64,000 bases of DNA from Henricia sp. BOLD:AAB3569. Taxonomy: Eukaryota > Echinodermata > Asteroidea > Spinulosida > Echinasteridae. The position numbers and the translations under genes were made by a program. Below are positions 35,694 through 48,709 of the stretch, piece after piece. The notes beneath the pieces were generated by a model. That model did no database searches, was not told the DNA's origin, and saw nothing but the letters and a program-made list of their open reading frames with translations. The stretch is taken from contig JBBELK010001534.1 in NCBI GenBank assembly GCA_037783545.1, forward strand, positions 1-64,000, written 5' to 3'. Each line of letters starts with the position of its first letter. The stretch's first letter is position 1.

Positions 35694-37134
35694 TTAGAAA
35701 AAACTGGGTTGAGGCTTCCTGACTGCTCTCACGCAAACCGTGGCTGTCTGTACACACCTCTTTGGGGTACTCCTGAGTTGTGCGCATGCTCAGTCATTCG
35801 GACTGTCGTTAACGCACCGCAGTTTGGCTCGGCAATTTGGTCAAAGTGTGGTCCAAACGTCGGCAAATTTTGAGGTCGAAAAATGTTCCGACGAACTTCA
35901 AATTTTGCATGCCCTAAACTCTCTATATTGCGCACTTGTCATAAAAAAATGGACAGACTTTCGCCGGGAAATGGCAGAGAAATTTCAAAGTTTAGAAAAA
36001 ACTGGGTTGAGGCTTCCTGACTGCTCTCACGCAAATCGTGGCTGTCTGTACACACCTCTTTGGGGTACTCCTGAGTTGTGCGCATGCTCAGTCATTCGGA
36101 CTGTCGTTAACGCACCGCAGTTTGGCTCGGCAATTTGGTCAAAGTGTGGTCCAAACGTCGGCAAATTTGGAGGTCGAAAAATGTTCCGACGAACTTCAAA
36201 TTTTGCATGCCCTAAACTCTCTATATTGCGCACTTGTCATAAAAAATTGACAGACTTTCGCCGGGAAATGGCAGAGAAATTTCAAAGTTTAGAAAAAACT
36301 GGGTTGAGGCTTCCTGACTGCTCTCACGCAAACCGTGGCTGTCTGTACACACCTCTTTGGGGTACTCCTGAGTTGTGCGCATGCTCAGTCATTCGGACTG
36401 TCGTTAACGCACCGCAGTTTGGCTCGGCAATTTGGTCAAAGTGTGGTCCAAACGTCGGCAAATTTGGAGGTCGAAAAATGTTCCGACGAACTTCAAATTT
36501 TGCATGCCCTAAACTCTCTATATTGCGCACTTGTCATAAAAAATTGACAGACTTTCGCCGGGAAATGGCAGAGAAATTTCAAAGTTTAGAAAAAACTGGG
36601 TTGAGGCTTCCTGACTGCTCTCACGCAAACCGTGGCTGTCTGTACACACCTCTTTGGGGTACTCCTGAGTTGTGCGCATGCTCAGTCATTCGGACTGTCG
36701 TTAACGCACCGCAGTTTGGCTCGGCAATTTGGTCAAAGTGTGGTCCAAACGTCGGAAAATTTGGAGGTCGAAAAATGTTCCGACGAACTTCAAATTTTGC
36801 ATGCCCTAAACTCTCTATATTGCGCACTTGTCATAAAAAATTGACAGACTTTCGCCGGGAAATGGCAGAGAAATTTCAAAGTTTAGAAAAAACTGGGTTG
36901 AGGCTTCCTGACTCCTCTCACGCAAACCGTGGCTGTCTGTACACACCTCTTTGGGGTACTCCTGAGTTGTGCGCATGCTCAGTCATTCGGACTGTCGTTA
37001 ACGCACCGCAGTTTGGCTCGGCAATTTGGTCAAAGTGTGGTCCAAACGTCGGCAAATTTGGAGGTCGAAAAATGTTCCGACGAACTTCAAATTTTGGATG
37101 CCCTAAACTCTCTATATTGCGCACTTGTCATAAA
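35694..37134 (+). repeat. Satellite A HOR block, copy 2 (partner of 31250-32690)
   Basis: Repeats the 31250-32690 marker order at +4444 bp: AAATTTTGAGG near 35870, ATGGACAG linker near 35949, CAAATCGTGG near 36034, GTCGGAAAATTT near 36753 and GACTCCTCTC at 36910. One private change, TTTTGGATGCCC near 37094, sets it apart. Confidence 0.88.
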
Positions 37135-38269
37135 AAATTGACAGACTTTCGCCGGGAAATGGCAGAGAAATTTCAAAGTTTAGAAAAAACTGGGTTGAGG
37201 CTTCCTGACTGCTCTCACGCAAACCGTGGCTGTCTGTACACACCTCTTTGGGGTACTCCTGAGTTGTGCGCATGCTCAGTCATTCGGACTGTCGTTAACG
37301 CACCGCAGTTTGGCTCGGCAATTTGGTCAAAGTGTGGTCCAAACGTCGGCAAATTTGGAGGTCGAAAAATGTTCCGACGAACTTCAAATTTTGCATGCCC
37401 TAAACTCTCTATATTGCGCACTTGTCATAAAAAATTGACAGACTTTCGCCGGGAAATGGCAGAGAAATTTCAAAGTTTAGAAAAAACTGGGTTGAGGCTT
37501 CCTGACTCCTCTCACGCAAACCGTGGCTGTCTGTACACACCTCTTTGGGGTACTCCTGAGTTGTGCGCATGCTCAGTCATTCGGACTGTCGTTAACGCAC
37601 CGCAGTTTGGCTCGGCAATTTGGTCAAAGTGTGGTCCAAACGTCGGCAAATTTGGAGGTCGAAAAATGTTCCGACGAACTTCAAATTTTGCATGCCCTAA
37701 ACTCTCTATATTGCGCACTTGTCATAAAAAATTGACAGACTTTCGCCGGGAAATGGCAGAGAAATTTCAAAGTTTAGAAAAAACTGGGTTGAGGCTTCCT
37801 GACTGCTCTCACGCAAACCGTGGCTGTCTGTACACACCTCTTTGGGGTACTCCTGAGTTGTGCGCATGCTCAGTCATTCGGACTGTCGTTAACGCACCGC
37901 AGTTTGGCTCGGCAATTTGGTCAAAGTGTGGTCCAAACGTCGGCAAATTTGGAGGTCGAAAAATGTTCCGACGAACTTCAAATTTTGCATGCCCTAAACT
38001 CTCTATATTGCGCACTTGTCATAAAAAAATGGACAGACTTTCGCCGGGAAATGGCAAAGAAATTTCAAAGTTTAGAAAAAACTGGGTTGAGGCTTCCTGA
38101 CTGCTCTCACGCAAATCGTGGCTGTCTGTACACACCTCTTTGGGGTACTCCTGAGTTGTGCGCATGCTCAGTCATTCGGACTGTCGTTAACGCACCGCAG
38201 TTTGGCTCGGCAATTTGGTCAAAGTGTGGTCCAAACGTCGGCAAATTTGGAGGTCGAAAAATGTTCTGA

Positions 38270-39880
38270 CGAACTTCAAATTTTGCATGCCCTAAACTCT
38301 CTATATTGCGCACTTGTCATAAAAAATTGACAGACTTTCGCCGGGAAATGGCAGAGAAATTTCAAAGTTTAGAAAAAACTGGGTTGAGGCTTCCTGACTG
38401 CTCTCACGCAAACCGTGGCTGTCTGTACACACCTCTTTGGGGTACTCCTGAGTTGTGCGCATGCTCAGTCATTCGGACTGTCGTTAACGCACCGCAGTTT
38501 GGCTCGGCAATTTGGTCAAAGTGTGGTCCAAACGTCGGCAAATTTGGAGGTCGAAAAATGTTCCGACGAACTTCAAATTTTGCATGCCCTAAACTCTCTA
38601 TATTGCGCACTTGTCATAAAAAATTGACAGACTTTCGCCGGGAAATGGCAGAGAAATTTCAAAGTTTAGAAAAAACTGGGTTGAGGCTTCCTGACTGCTC
38701 TCACGCAAACCGTGGCTGTCTGTACACACCTCTTTGGGGTACTCCTGAGTTGTGCGCATGCTCAGTCATTCGGACTGTCGTTAACGCACCGCAGTTTGGC
38801 TCGGCAATTTGGTCAAAGTGTGGTCCAAACGTCGGCAAATTTGGAGGTCGAAAAATGTTCCGACGAACTTCAAATTTTGCATGCCCTAAACTCTCTATAT
38901 TGCGCACTTGTCATAAACAAATGGACAGACTTTCGCCGGGAAATGGCAGAGAAATTTCAAAGTTTAGAAAAAACTGGGTTGAGGCTTCCTGACTGCTCTC
39001 ACGCAAATCGTGGCTGTCTGTACACACCTCTTTGGGGTACTCCTGAGTTGTGCGCATGCTCAGTCATTCGGACTGTCGTTAACGCACCGCAGTTTGGCTC
39101 GGCAATTTGGTCAAAGTGTGGTCCAAACGTCGGCAAATTTGGAGGTCGAAAAATGTTCCGACGAACTTCAAATTTTGCATGCCCTAAACTCTCTATATTG
39201 CGCACTTGTCATAAAAAATTGACAGACTTTCGCCGGGAAATGGCAGAGAAATTTCAAAGTTTAGAAAAAACTGGGTTGAGGCTTCCTGACTTCTCTCACG
39301 CAAACCGTGGCTGTCTGTACACACCTCTTTGGGGTACTCCTGAGTTGTGCGCATGCTCAGTCATTCGGACTGTCGTTAACGCACCGCAGTTTGGCTCGGC
39401 AATTTGGTCAAAGTGTGGTCCAAACGTCGGCAAATTTGGAGGTCGAAAAATGTTCCGACGAACTTCAAATTTTGCATGCCCTAAACTCTCTATATTGCGC
39501 ACTTGTCATAAAAAATTGACAGACTTTCGCCGGGAAATGGCAGAGAAATTTCAAAGTTTAGAAAAAACTGGGTTGAGGCTTCCTGACTGCTCTCACGCAA
39601 ACCGTGGCTGTCTGTACACACCTCTTTGGGGTACTCCTGAGTTGTGCGCATGCTCAGTCATTCGGACTGTCGTTAACGCACCGCAGTTTGGCTCGGCAAT
39701 TTGGTCAAAGTGTGGTCCAAACGTCGGCAAATTTGGAGGTCGAAAAATGTTCCGACGAACTTCAAATTTTGCATGCCCTAAACTCTCTATATTGCGCACT
39801 TGTCATAAAAAATTGACAGACTTTCGCCGGGAAATGGCAGAGAAATTTCAAAGTTTAGAAAAAACTGGGTTGAGGCTTCC
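38270..39880 (+). repeat. Satellite A HOR block, copy 1 (partner at offset 4160 bp)
   Basis: The CATAAACAAATGGACAG linker (about 38914), CAAATCGTGG (about 39005) and GACTTCTCTC (about 39289) recur in order 4160 bp downstream, 14 monomers plus two bases. The AAAGAAATTTC marker at 38056 also has its partner at +4160. Agreement ends near 39885, where GACAGCTCTC is private. Confidence 0.85.
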
Positions 39881-42429
39881 TGACAGCTCTCACGCAAACC
39901 GTGGCTGTCTGTACACACCTCTTTGGGGTACTCCTGAGTTGTGCGCATGCTCAGTCATTCGGACTGTCGTTAACGCACCGCAGTTTGGCTCGGCAATTTG
40001 GTCAAAGTGTGGTCCAAACGTCGGCAAATTTGGAGGTCGAAAAATGTTCCGACGAACTTCAAATTTTGCATGCCCTAAACTCTCTATATTGCGCACTTGT
40101 CATAAACAAATGACAGACTTTCGCCGGGAAATGGCAGAGAAATTTCAAAGTTTAGAAAAAACTGGGTTGAGGCTTCCTGACTGCTCTCACGCAAATCGTG
40201 GCTGTCTGTACACACCTCTTTGGGGTACTCCTGAGTTGTGCGCATGCTCAGTCATTCGGACTGTCGTTAACGCACCGCAGTTTGGCTCGGCAATTTGGTC
40301 AAAGTGTGGTCCAAACGTCGGCAAATTTGGAGGTCGAAAAATGTTCCGACGAACTTCAAATTTTGCATGCCCTAAACTCTCTATATTGCGCACTTGTCAT
40401 AACAAATTGACAGACTTTCGCCGGGAAATGGCAGAGAAATTTCAAAGTTTAGAAAAAACTGGGTTGAGGCTTCCTGACTTCTCTCACGCAAACCGTGGCT
40501 GTCTGTACACACCTCTTTGGGGTACTCCTGAGTTGTGCGCATGCTCAGTCATTCGGACTGTCGTTAACGCACCGCAGTTTGGCTCGGCAATTTGGTCAAA
40601 GTGTGGTCCAAACGTCGGCAAATTTGGAGGTCGAAAAATGTTCCGACGAACTTCAAATTTTGCATGCCCTAAACTCTCTATATTGCGCACTTGTCATAAA
40701 AAATTGACAGACTTTCGCCGGGAAATGGCAGAGAAATTTCAAAGTTTAGAAAAAACTGGGTTGAGGCTTCCTGACTGCTCTCACGCAAACCGTGGCTGTC
40801 TGTACACACCTCTTTGGGGTACTCCTGAGTTGTGCGCATGCTCAGTCATTCGGACTGTCGTTAACGCACCGCAGTTTGGCTCGGCAATTTGGTCAAAGTG
40901 TGGTCCAAACGTCGGCAAATTTGGAGGTCGAAAAATGTTCCGACGAACTTCAAATTTTGCATGCCCTAAACTCTCTATATTGCGCACTTGTCATAAAAAA
41001 TTGACAGACTTTCGCCGGGAAATGGCAGAGAAATTTCAAAGTTTAGAAAAAACTGGGTTGAGGCTTCCTGACTGCTCTCACGCAAACCGTGGCTGTCTGT
41101 ACACACCTCTTTGGGGTACTCCTGAGTTGTGCGCATGCTCAGTCATTCGGACTGTCGTTAACGCACCGCAGTTTGGCTCGGCAATTTGGTCAAAGTGTGG
41201 TCCAAACGTCGGCAAATTTGGAGGTCGAAAAATGTTCCGACGAACTTCAAATTTTGCATGCCCTAAACTCTCTATATTGCGCACTTGTCATAAAAAATTG
41301 ACAGACTTTCGCCGGGAAATGGCAGAGAAATTTCAAAGTTTAGAAAAAACTGGGTTGAGGCTTCCTGACTGCTCTCACGCAAACCGTGGCTGTCTGTACA
41401 CACCTCTTTGGGGTACTCCTGAGTTGTGCGCATGCTCAGTCATTCGGACTGTCGTTAACGCACCGCAGTTTGGCTCGGCAATTTGGTCAAAGTGTGGTCC
41501 AAACGTCGGCAAATTTGGAGGTCGAAAAATGTTCCGACGAACTTCAAATTTTGCATGCCCTAAACTCTCTATATTGCGCACTTGTCATAAAAAATTGACA
41601 GACTTTCGCCGGGAAATGGCAGAGAAATTTCAAAGTTTAGAAAAAACTGGGTTGAGGCTTCCTGACTGCTCTCACGCAAACCGTGGCTGTCTGTACACAC
41701 CTCTTTGGGGTACTCCTGAGTTGTGCGCATGCTCAGTCATTCGGACTGTCGTTAACGCACCGCAGTTTGGCTCGGCAATTTGGTCAAAGTGTGGTCCAAA
41801 CGTCGGAAAATTTGGAGGTCGAAAAATGTTCCGACGAACTTCAAATTTTGCATGCCCTAAACTCTCTATATTGCGCACTTGTCATAAAAAATTGACAGAC
41901 TTTCGCCGGGAAATGGCAGAGAAATTTCAAAGTTTAGAAAAAACTGGGTTGAGGCTTCCTGACTCCTCTCACGCAAACCGTGGCTGTCTGTACACACCTC
42001 TTTGGGGTACTCCTGAGTTGTGCGCATGCTCAGTCATTCGGACTGTCGTTAACGCACCGCAGTTTGGCTCGGCAATTTGGTCAAAGTGTGGTCCAAACGT
42101 CGGCAAATTTGGAGGTCGAAAAATGTTCCGACGAACTTCAAATTTTGCATGCCCTAAACTCTCTATATTGCGCACTTGTCATAAAAAAATGGACAGACTT
42201 TCGCCGGGAAATGGCAAAGAAATTTCAAAGTTTAGAAAAAACTGGGTTGAGGCTTCCTGACTGCTCTCACGCAAATCGTGGCTGTCTGTACACACCTCTT
42301 TGGGGTACTCCTGAGTTGTGCGCATGCTCAGTCATTCGGACTGTCGTTAACGCACCGCAGTTTGGCTCGGCAATTTGGTCAAAGTGTGGTCCAAACGTCG
42401 GCAAATTTGGAGGTCGAAAAATGTTCCGA

Positions 42430-44040
42430 CGAACTTCAAATTTTGCATGCCCTAAACTCTCTATATTGCGCACTTGTCATAAAAAATTGACAGACTTTCG
42501 CCGGGAAATGGCAGAGAAATTTCAAAGTTTAGAAAAAACTGGGTTGAGGCTTCCTGACTGCTCTCACGCAAACCGTGGCTGTCTGTACACACCTCTTTGG
42601 GGTACTCCTGAGTTGTGCGCATGCTCAGTCATTCGGACTGTCGTTAACGCACCGCAGTTTGGCTCGGCAATTTGGTCAAAGTGTGGTCCAAACGTCGGCA
42701 AATTTGGAGGTCGAAAAATGTTCCGACGAACTTCAAATTTTGCATGCCCTAAACTCTCTATATTGCGCACTTGTCATAAAAAATTGACAGACTTTCGCCG
42801 GGAAATGGCAGAGAAATTTCAAAGTTTAGAAAAAACTGGGTTGAGGCTTCCTGACTGCTCTCACGCAAACCGTGGCTGTCTGTACACACCTCTTTGGGGT
42901 ACTCCTGAGTTGTGCGCATGCTCAGTCATTCGGACTGTCGTTAACGCACCGCAGTTTGGCTCGGCAATTTGGTCAAAGTGTGGTCCAAACGTCGGCAAAT
43001 TTGGAGGTCAAAAAATGTTCCGACGAACTTCAAATTTTGCATGCCCTAAACTCTCTATATTGCGCACTTGTCATAAACAAATGGACAGACTTTCGCCGGG
43101 AAATGGCAGAGAAATTTCAAAGTTTAGAAAAAACTGGGTTGAGGCTTCCTGACTGCTCTCACGCAAATCGTGGCTGTCTGTACACACCTCTTTGGGGTAC
43201 TCCTGAGTTGTGCGCATGCTCAGTCATTCGGACTGTCGTTAACGCACCGCAGTTTGGCTCGGCAATTTGGTCAAAGTGTGGTCCAAACGTCGGCAAATTT
43301 GGAGGTCGAAAAATGTTCCGACGAACTTCAAATTTTGCATGCCCTAAACTCTCTATATTGCGCACTTGTCATAAAAAATTGACAGACTTTCGCCGGGAAA
43401 TGGCAGAGAAATTTCAAAGTTTAGAAAAAACTGGGTTGAGGCTTCCTGACTTCTCTCACGCAAACCGTGGCTGTCTGTACACACCTCTTTGGGGTACTCC
43501 TGAGTTGTGCGCATGCTCAGTCATTCGGACTGTCGTTAACGCACCGCAGTTTGGCTCGGCAATTTGGTCAAAGTGTGGTCCAAACGTCGGCAAATTTGGA
43601 GGTCGAAAAATGTTCCGACGAACTTCAAATTTTGCATGCCCTAAACTCTCTATATTGCGCACTTGTCATAAAAAATTGACAGACTTTCGCCGGGAAATGG
43701 CAGAGAAATTTCAAAGTTTAGAAAAAACTGGGTTGAGGCTTCCTGACTGCTCTCACGCAAACCGTGGCTGTCTGTACACACCTCTTTGGGGTACTCCTGA
43801 GTTGTGCGCATGCTCAGTCATTCGGACTGTCGTTAACGCACCGCAGTTTGGCTCGGCAATTTGGTCAAAGTGTGGTCCAAACGTCGGCAAATTTGGAGGT
43901 CGAAAAATGTTCCGACGAACTTCAAATTTTGCATGCCCTAAACTCTCTATATTGCGCACTTGTCATAAAAAATTGACAGACTTTCGCCGGGAAATGGCAG
44001 AGAAATTTCAAAGTTTAGAAAAAAATGGGTTGAGGCTTCC
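42430..44040 (+). repeat. Satellite A HOR block, copy 2 (partner of 38270-39880)
   Basis: Same marker order as 38270-39880 at +4160 bp, with private changes GGTCAAAAAATG near 43008 and GAAAAAAATGGG near 44023. The 9-bp-deleted monomer near 44455 lies just beyond it. Confidence 0.85.
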
Positions 44041-47000
44041 TGACTGCTCTCACGCAAACCGTGGCTGTCTGTACACACCTCTTTGGGGTACTCCTGAGTT
44101 GTGCGCATGCTCAGTCATTCGGACTGTCGTTAACGCACCGCAGTTTGGCTCGGCAATTTGGTCAAAGTGTGGTCCAAACGTCGGCAAATTTGGAGGTCGA
44201 AAAATGTTCCGACGAACTTCAAATTTTGCATGCCCTAAACTCTCTATATTGCGCACTTGTCATAAACAAATGGACAGACTTTCGCCGGGAAATGGCAGAG
44301 AAATTTCAAAGTTTAGAAAAAACTGGGTTGAGGCTTCCTGACTGCTCTCACGCAAATCGTGGCTGTCTGTACACACCTCTTTGGGGTACTCCTGAGTTGT
44401 GCGCATGCTCAGTCATTCGGACTGTCGTTAACGCACCGCAGTTTGGGTCGGCAAAGTGTGGTCCAAACGTCGGCAAATTTGGAGGTCGAAAAATGTTCCG
44501 ACGAACTTCAAATTTTGCATGCCCTAAACTCTCTATATTGCGCACTTGTCATAAAAAATTGACAGACTTTCGCCGGGAAATGGCAGAGAAATTTCAAAGT
44601 TTAGAAAAAACTGGGTTGAGGCTTCCTGACTCCTCTCACGCAAACCGTGGCTGTCTGTACACACCTCTTTGGGGTACTCCTGAGTTGTGCGCATGCTCAG
44701 TCATTCGGACTGTCGTTAACGCACCGCAGTTTGGCTCGGCAATTTAGTCAAAGTGTGGTCCAAACGTCGGCAAATTTGGAGGTCGAAAAATGTTCCGACG
44801 AACTTCAAATTTTGCATGCCCTAAACTCTCTATATTGCGCACTTGTCATAAAAAAATGGACAGACTTTCGCCGGGAAATGGCAGAGAAATTTCAAAGTTT
44901 AGAAAAAACTGGGTTGAGGCTTCCTGACTGCTCTCACGCAAATCGTGGCTGTCTGTACACACCTCTTTGGGGTACTCCTGAGTTGTGCGCATGCTCAGTC
45001 ATTCGGACTGTCGTTAACGCAGCGCAGTTTGGCTCGGCAATTTGGTCAAAGTGTGGTCCAAACGTCGGCAAATTTGGAGGTCGAAAAATGTTCCGACGAA
45101 CTTCAAATTTTGCATGCCCTAAACTCTCTATATTGCGCACTTGTCATAAAAAAATGGACAGACTTTCGCCGGGAAATGGCAGAGAAATTTCAAAGTTTAG
45201 AAAAAACTGGGTTGAGGCTTCCTGACTGCTCTCACGCAAATCGTGGCTGTCTGTACACACCTCTTTGGGGTACTCCTGAGTTGTGCGCATGCTCAGTCAT
45301 TCGGACTGTCGTTAACGCACCGCAGTTTGGCTCGGCAATTTGGTCAAAGTGTGGTCCAAACGTCGGCAAATTTGGAGGTCGAAAAATGTTCCGACGAACT
45401 TCAAATTTTGCATGCCCTAAACTCTCTATATTGCGCACTTGTCATAAAAAATTGACAGACTTTCGCCGGGAAATGGCAGAGAAATTTCAAAGTTTAGAAA
45501 AAACTGGGTTGAGGCTTCCTGACTCCTCTCACGCAAACCGTGGCTGTCTGTACACACCTCTTTGGGGTACTCCTGAGTTGTGCGCATACTCAGTCATTCG
45601 GACTGTCGTTAACGCACCGCAGTTTGGCTCGGCAATTTGGTCAAAGTGTGGTCCAAACGTCGGCAAATTTGGAGGTCGAAAAATGTTCCGACGAACTTCA
45701 AATTTTGCATGCCCTAAACTCTCTATATTGCGCACTTGTCATAAAAAAATGGACAGACTTTCGCCGGGAAATGGCAGAGAAATTTCAAAGTTTAGAAAAA
45801 ACTGGGTTGAGGCTTCCTGACTGCTCTCACGCAAATCGTGGCTGTCTGTACACACCTCTTTGGGGTACTCCTGAGTTGTGCGCATGCTCAGTCATTCGGA
45901 CTGTCGTTAACGCACCGCAGTTTGGCTCGGCAATTTGGTCAAAGTGTGGTCCAAACGTCGGCAAATTTGGAGGTCGAAAAATGTTCCGACGAACTTCAAA
46001 TTTTGCATGCCCTAAACTCTCTATATTGCGCACTTGTCATAAAAAATTGACAGACTTTCGCCGGGAAATGGCAGAGAAATTTCAAAGTTTAGAAAAAACT
46101 GGGTTGAGGCTTCCTGACTGCTCTCACGCAAACCGTGGCTGTCTGTACACACCTCTTTGGGGTACTCCTGAGTTGTGCGCATGCTCAGTCATTCGGACTG
46201 TCGTTAACGCACCGCAGTTTGGCTCGGCAATTTGGTCAAAGTGTGGTCCAAACGTCGGCAAATTTGGAGGTCGAAAAATTTTCCGACGAACTTCAAATTT
46301 TGCATGCCCTAAACTCTCTATATTGCGCACTTGTCATAAAAAATTGACAGACTTTCGCCGGGAAATGGCAGAGAAATTTCAAAGTTTAGAAAAAACTGGG
46401 TTGAGGCTTCCTGACTGCTCTCACGCAAACCGTGGCTGTCTGTACACACCTCTTTGGGGTACTCCTGAGTTGTGCGCATGCTCAGTCATTCGGACTGTCG
46501 TTAACGCACCGCAGTTTGGCTCGGCAATTTGGTCAAAGTGTGGTCCAAACGTCGGCAAATTTGGAGGTCGAAAAATGTTCCGACGAACTTCAAATTTTGC
46601 ATGCCCTAAACTCTCTATATTGCGCACTTGTCATAAAAAATTGACAGACTTTCGCCTGGAAATGGCAGAGAAATTTCAAAGTTTAGAAAAAACTGGGTTG
46701 AGGCTTCCTGACTGCTCTCACGCAAACCGTGGCTGTCTGTACACACCTCTTTGGGGTACTCCTGAGTTGTGCGCATGCTCAGTCATTCGGACTGTCGTTA
46801 ACGCACCGCAGTTTGGCTCGGCAATTTGGTCAAAGTGTGGTCCAAACGTCGGAAAATTTGGAGGTCGAAAAATGTTCCGACGAACTTCAAATTTTGCATG
46901 CCCTAAACTCTCTATATTGCGCACTTGTCATAAAAAATTGACAGACTTTCGCCGGGAAATGGCAGAGAAATTTCAAAGTTTTGAAAAAACTGGGTTGAGG

Positions 47001-48464
47001 CTTCCTGACTCCTCTCACGCAAACCGTGGCTGTCTGTACACACCTCTTTGGGGTACTCCTGAGTTGTGCGCATGCTCAGTCATTCGGACTGTCGTTAACG
47101 CACCGCAGTTTGGCTCGGCAATTTGGTCAAAGTGTGGTCCAAACGTCGGCAAATTTGGAGGTCGAAAAATGTTCCGACGAACTTCATATTTTGCATGCCC
47201 TAAACTCTCTATATTGCGCACTTGTCATAAAAAATTGACAGACTTTCACCGGGAAATGGCAGAGAAATTTCAAAGTTTAGAAAAAACTGGGTTGAGGCTT
47301 CCTGACTGCTCTCACGCAAACCGTGGCTGTCTGTACACACCTCTTTGGGGTACTCCTGAGTTGTGCGCATGCTCAGTCATTCGGACTGTCGTTAACGCAC
47401 CGCAGTTTGGCTCGGCAATTTGGTCAAAGTGTGGTCCAAACGTCGGCAAATTTGGAGGTCGAAAAATGTTCCGACGAACTTCAAATTTTGCATGCCCTAA
47501 ACTCTCTATATTGCGCACTTGTCATAAAAAATTGACAGACTTTCACCGGGAAATGGCAGAGAAATTTCAAAGTTTAGAAAAAACTGGGTTGAGGCTTCCT
47601 GACTGCTCTCACGCAAACCGTGGCTGTCTGTACACACCTCTTTGGGGTACTCCTGAGTTGTGCGCATGCTCAGTCATTCGGACTGTCGTTAACGCACCGC
47701 AGTTTGGCTCGGCAATTTGGTCAAAGTGTGGTCCAAACGTCGGCAAATTTGGAGGTCGAAAAATGTTCCGACGAACTTCAAATTTTGCATGCCCTAAACT
47801 CTCTATATTGCGCACTTGTCATAAAAAAATTGACAGACTTTCGCCGGGAAATGGCAGAGAAATTTCAAAGTTTAGAAAAAACTGGGTTGAGGCTTCCTGA
47901 CTGCTCTCACGCAAACCGTGGCTGTCTTTACACACCTCTTTGGGGTACTCCTGAGTTGTGCGCATGCTCAGTCATTCGGACTGTCGTTAACGCACCGCAG
48001 TTTGGCTCGGCAATTTGGTCAAAGTGTGGTCCAAACGTCGGCAAATTTGGAGGTCGAAAAATGTTCCGACGAACTTCAAATTTTGCATGCCCTAAACTCT
48101 CTATATTGCGCACTTGTCATAAAAAATTGACAGACTTTCGCCGGGAAATGGCAGAGAAATTTCAAAGTTTAGAAAAAACTGGGTTGAGGCTTCCTGACTC
48201 CTCTCACGCAAACCATGGCTGTCTGTACACACCTCTTTGGGGTACTCCTGAGTTGTGCGCATGCTCAGTCATTCGGACTGTCGTTAACGCACCGCAGTTC
48301 GGCTCGGCAATTTGGTCAAAGTGTGGTCCAAACGTCGGCAAATTTGGAGGTCGAAAAATGTTCCGACGAACTTCAAATTTTGCATGCCCTAAACTCTCTA
48401 TATTGCGCACTTGTCATAAAAAATTGACAGACTTTCGCCGGGAAATGGCAGAGAAATTTCAAAG

Positions 48465-48500
48465 TTTAGAAAAAACTGGGTTATCGTCGAATCTAGCAAA
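48465..48500 (+). other. Junction of satellite A with satellite B
   Basis: The last A monomer reads TTTAGAAAAAACTGGGTT, and satellite B begins at GTTATCGTCGAATC with no spacer. GTT at 48480-48482 fits both families. In B the bases before GTTATCG are TTTAAACCGACAGA, comparable with TTTAGAAAAAACTGG of A. The switch therefore falls at matching points of the two monomers, as expected from exchange between related repeats or from one family arising out of the other. The first B monomer is the short form and carries GAACTGAACGAATT and TTTCAACAATTT, mildly unusual for B. Confidence 0.93.
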
Positions 48501-48709
48501 AACTCCTTTTCGCACGAGCAGACGCCGCTTTCGTGAAACCTTGCGTCTGAAACGGTCGCTATTTTGGAACTGAACGAATTGGCAGACAAACTTCCAATTT
48601 TGCCTGCTAAAACAACTCTATATCCCAAACGTGTTGTGCACATTTCAACAATTTCCCGTTTAAACCGACAGAGTTATCGTCGAATCTAGCAAAAACTCCC
48701 TGCCGCACA

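Larger units (their letters stand above)
29605..48482 (+). repeat. Satellite A array, block 4 (about 64 monomers)
   Basis: Uninterrupted 297-bp satellite from insert 3 to the switch to satellite B. From about 31.4 kb a distinct subfamily dominates, marked by CAAATCGTGG, ATGGACAG linkers (CATAAAAAAATGGACAG or CATAAACAAATGGACAG), GACTCCTCTC, GACTTCTCTC and GTCGGAAAATTT. These markers recur in several combinations, giving a mosaic of short HOR blocks. Three monomers share a 9-bp deletion (near 33175, 34355 and 44455). Monomers near the right edge (47.0-48.4 kb) carry somewhat more private changes, such as GTCTTTACAC, AACCATGGC and CAGTTCGGC. No gene is seen. Confidence 0.98.

Noticed and set aside
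38712-42260. A 1182-codon forward open frame, and similar frames at 18-2741, 3324-6593 and 35740-38100
   Set aside because: They are the same 99-residue repeat read through satellite A. Frames on both strands are open in the same monomer, frame breaks from A-tract length changes are not avoided, and there is no domain, start context or codon bias.
1-48482. CRISPR array
   Set aside because: Units are directly abutting 297-bp repeats with no short repeat and unique-spacer structure, and no cas genes are present.
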